From: Kiritimatiellia bacterium
Lineage (GTDB): Bacteria > Verrucomicrobiota > Kiritimatiellia > RFP12 > UBA1067
DNA length: 14,035 nt
Assembly: GCA_017411125.1 (NCBI GenBank)
Contig: JAFPNP010000272.1
Span: 1-14,035 of the forward strand
Direction: 5' to 3'
This document shows, piece by piece, positions 12,423-14,035 of the stretch (the first letter of the stretch is position 1; each line of letters opens with the position of its first letter). Position numbers and translations under genes: made by a program. The notes under the pieces were generated by a model, which ran no database searches, had not been told where the DNA came from, and saw only the letters and a list, made by a program, of their open reading frames with translations.

Positions 12423-14035
12423 TTACAGCAGGGTGGCGAGCGTCTTGCCGGCTTCGTAGATGCGGCGCACCTCGCTGCGCGTCAATGAACGCCGCCAGAG
12501 CGCGAAGTCGTCTACTCCGCCTTCGAACGAAACCCTGCATTTGCCGGTGCCGTCTTGTCCGATCCGGAACGGAAGGCTGGTCTTGGGCGCGATTCCGCGC
12601 GCATCTTCCGCTATCCAGTAGAGGCGGCCGTCGCTTCCGCCCTGGTAGACGGTCAGCACTCCGTCCGCGCTGCACGTGACTGCGTAGAAACACCAGAGAC
12701 CGTAGGAGATGTCGAACGTGCCCATGTCGATGCGTCCGGATCCGCCGGACGTCGCGCAGTTGAAACACACGCCCGGCACGTTCAGGGAATCCGTGCAGCG
12801 TGCGCCTACAAGGACGATTCCGGGATTGCGTCCGCTATTCCAGTCTTTGTTGGATACGATCGGCGCCTGCAGCGCCTGCGGTGCGTCCATCCGCGCCCAC
12901 ATGGTGAATGCGAAGTCCGTTCCGTTTTCGAACTCCACGCTTTCCGTGCCTACGAGTTCGGCGCCGCATGCTCCTTTGGCGTCAGGCGCGACGGAAAGGA
13001 AACCGCCGAAACGGCCGCCGCGCGCGCCGGAGGCGGTTTTGCCGGCGAGTCTGGCGGCGACATTCCCGATCGCGCCGGCGGCGGGATCTGCCGCGTCGAA
13101 CGTGAAATAGGCGACGAGGCTTTCGCGCAGCGGACGTTCTTTGTCCGTCGCCGCCGTGCGCGGGACTTTCCCGTCAAGGCCCATGGCGGAAGTGTCCAGG
13201 CCGAAATGCTCCAGTGCGAGCGAGGCGAGATCGTAGTTGCGCGGCACGCCCGCTATGCGTCCCTGCGGCACGTTCCGTCCTGCGATTATCACAGGAATAG
13301 TTGTGGCGTGCCCGCCCCAGATACCGTGGCGCTTTCCGTATCCGCCATGGTCGCTCGTCACCATCACGAGCCAGTCTTCGTCCTTGAAGGACGGGCGCGC
13401 GGTGATTGCGTCGAGGGTTTCGCCGACGATGCGGTCTGCGAGCTGCATGTCGAGCAGGTATTCGCCTCCGTATGGATAGAACCCGCTGCGGTGTCCGCCC
13501 CAGTCGCCGATGTCGATGAAGTAGAGCGTGGCGTCGGGCGCGTCTGGGCGGGAGAGCAGTTCAGGCATCGTCCGTGCGTTTTCGGCGTACCCGCCGGAGA
13601 CGGGCCAGTTGCGCTTTATGACCGATACGATCGGCAGACGCTGTAGTTTTGGATGCGGATCAAGTTTCTCGTCGCCGGACCAGGAGTATGCGAACAGCGA
13701 CTTGACATCTGGGCGGGCTTCCGCGACGCGCGCCATCCAGCTCGGCCATTTCTTGAAGTCGCCGCGTGACGTTTCCCCGTTCTTGGTGATCTTCGTCTTC
13801 GCCGCCGAGACCCCGGTCGCTATCGCCGCGTGGTTTGCGGCGCTGGACGGGCGTGCGTCGAGGACGGTGCCGCCCGTGAGCGAGCTGAATCCTTTGTATT
13901 GCGTTTGCCATGTTCCCGCGCACAGCGCCTGCAGCGCAGGCATCCGCATGTTCTCCACGACGTCGGCCCGGAGACCGTCCACCATGACCATAAGTACTTT
14001 GGGCTTCGGCGCCCCGAATGCCGAAAGGCACGCGC
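12423..14035 (-). CDS. Type I phosphodiesterase / alkaline-phosphatase-like enzyme with LamG domain (5' end beyond window)
   Basis: The frame enters from the right edge. The first visible residues (ACLSAFGAPKPKVLMVMVDG) look like the end of a signal peptide, so the true start is probably just outside. Counted from Met at 13991, metal and active-site motifs of the alkaline-phosphatase superfamily are present: VDGLRADV (Asp5), SSAANHAAIATG (49-60, probable nucleophile region), YFIDIGDWGGH (Asp160, Asp163, His167), TSDHGG (Asp214, His215) and GGH (His228). From about residue 290 a LamG/concanavalin-like domain (SLVAYFTFDAAD to FALWRRSLTRSEVRRIYEAG) may bind carbohydrate. The enzyme is probably periplasmic or surface-exposed. 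A phosphodiesterase or pyrophosphatase is favoured over a sulfatase because the CxPxR/CxPSR motif is not seen. It converges on the kinase with 24 bases between. Confidence 0.8.
   Translation of the reverse strand, partial: ACLSAFGAPKPKVLMVMVDGLRADVVENMRMPALQALCAGTWQTQYKGFSSLTGGTVLDARPSSAANHAAIATGVSAAKTKITKNGETSRGDFKKWPSWMARVAEARPDVKSLFAYSWSGDEKLDPHPKLQRLPIVSVIKRNWPVSGGYAENARTMPELLSRPDAPDATLYFIDIGDWGGHRSGFYPYGGEYLLDMQLADRIVGETLDAITARPSFKDEDWLVMVTSDHGGYGKRHGIWGGHATTIPVIIAGRNVPQGRIAGVPRNYDLASLALEHFGLDTSAMGLDGKVPRTAATDKERPLRESLVAYFTFDAADPAAGAIGNVAARLAGKTASGARGGRFGGFLSVAPDAKGACGAELVGTESVEFENGTDFAFTMWARMDAPQALQAPIVSNKDWNSGRNPGIVLVGARCTDSLNVPGVCFNCATSGGSGRIDMGTFDISYGLWCFYAVTCSADGVLTVYQGGSDGRLYWIAEDARGIAPKTSLPFRIGQDGTGKCRVSFEGGVDDFALWRRSLTRSEVRRIYEAGKTLATLL

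Overview
The window looks like a chromosomal segment of a GC-rich, Gram-negative heterotroph of the PVC group. A gut-type Kiritimatiellota or related Verrucomicrobiota lineage is my best guess, based on style rather than a marker gene. The pointers are uronate catabolism genes, an LPS-export permease, a Tat-exported Gfo/Idh/MocA oxidoreductase, QueH, an HU-like protein with a C-terminal Ig-like domain, a phosphodiesterase fused to a LamG domain, and -10 elements of the TATAAT/TACACT type that are often preceded by TGG.

Layout. Positions 1-1030 are a graveyard of toxin-antitoxin modules. An antitoxin tail overlaps a PIN toxin that is cut off after about 17 recognisable residues. A complete PF09720-type antitoxin overlaps a truncated RelE/ParE-like toxin. 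A second, 80% identical but truncated copy of that antitoxin follows. GC-rich terminator hairpins, a small palindromic repeat family and a repeated promoter block lie between them. Positions 1031-3814 form an operon with its own promoter: kduI, kduD, and an LptF/LptG-family permease. Positions 3838-8904 form a five-gene operon: ispD, a calcineurin-like phosphoesterase with a TTG start, an ABC-transport auxiliary lipoprotein, a Tat-signal Gfo/Idh/MocA oxidoreductase, and guaB. Two of its junctions are ATGA overlaps.

Positions 8905-9460 hold a 16-bp-stem inverted repeat, a perfect palindrome next to a -10 element, and a frameshifted membrane-protein remnant. queH follows. Its stop codon lies inside the -35 of the next promoter, which reads into seven tandem 22-bp units (10115-10268) and then the HU-like gene. 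In RNA the repeat array would fold as a string of about 20-nt hairpins separated by CC. Next come a tRNA-Ser(GCU) on the minus strand, a Ser/Thr kinase with a C-terminal membrane anchor that appears to be translated from a leaderless mRNA, and, convergent to it, a phosphodiesterase/alkaline-phosphatase-like enzyme with a LamG domain that runs off the right edge.

Functionally, kduI and kduD convert the unsaturated uronate product of pectin or glycosaminoglycan lyases to 2-keto-3-deoxygluconate. ispD and guaB are housekeeping genes (isoprenoids, GMP). queH serves queuosine synthesis. The most unusual element is the hairpin array in the leader of the HU-like gene.
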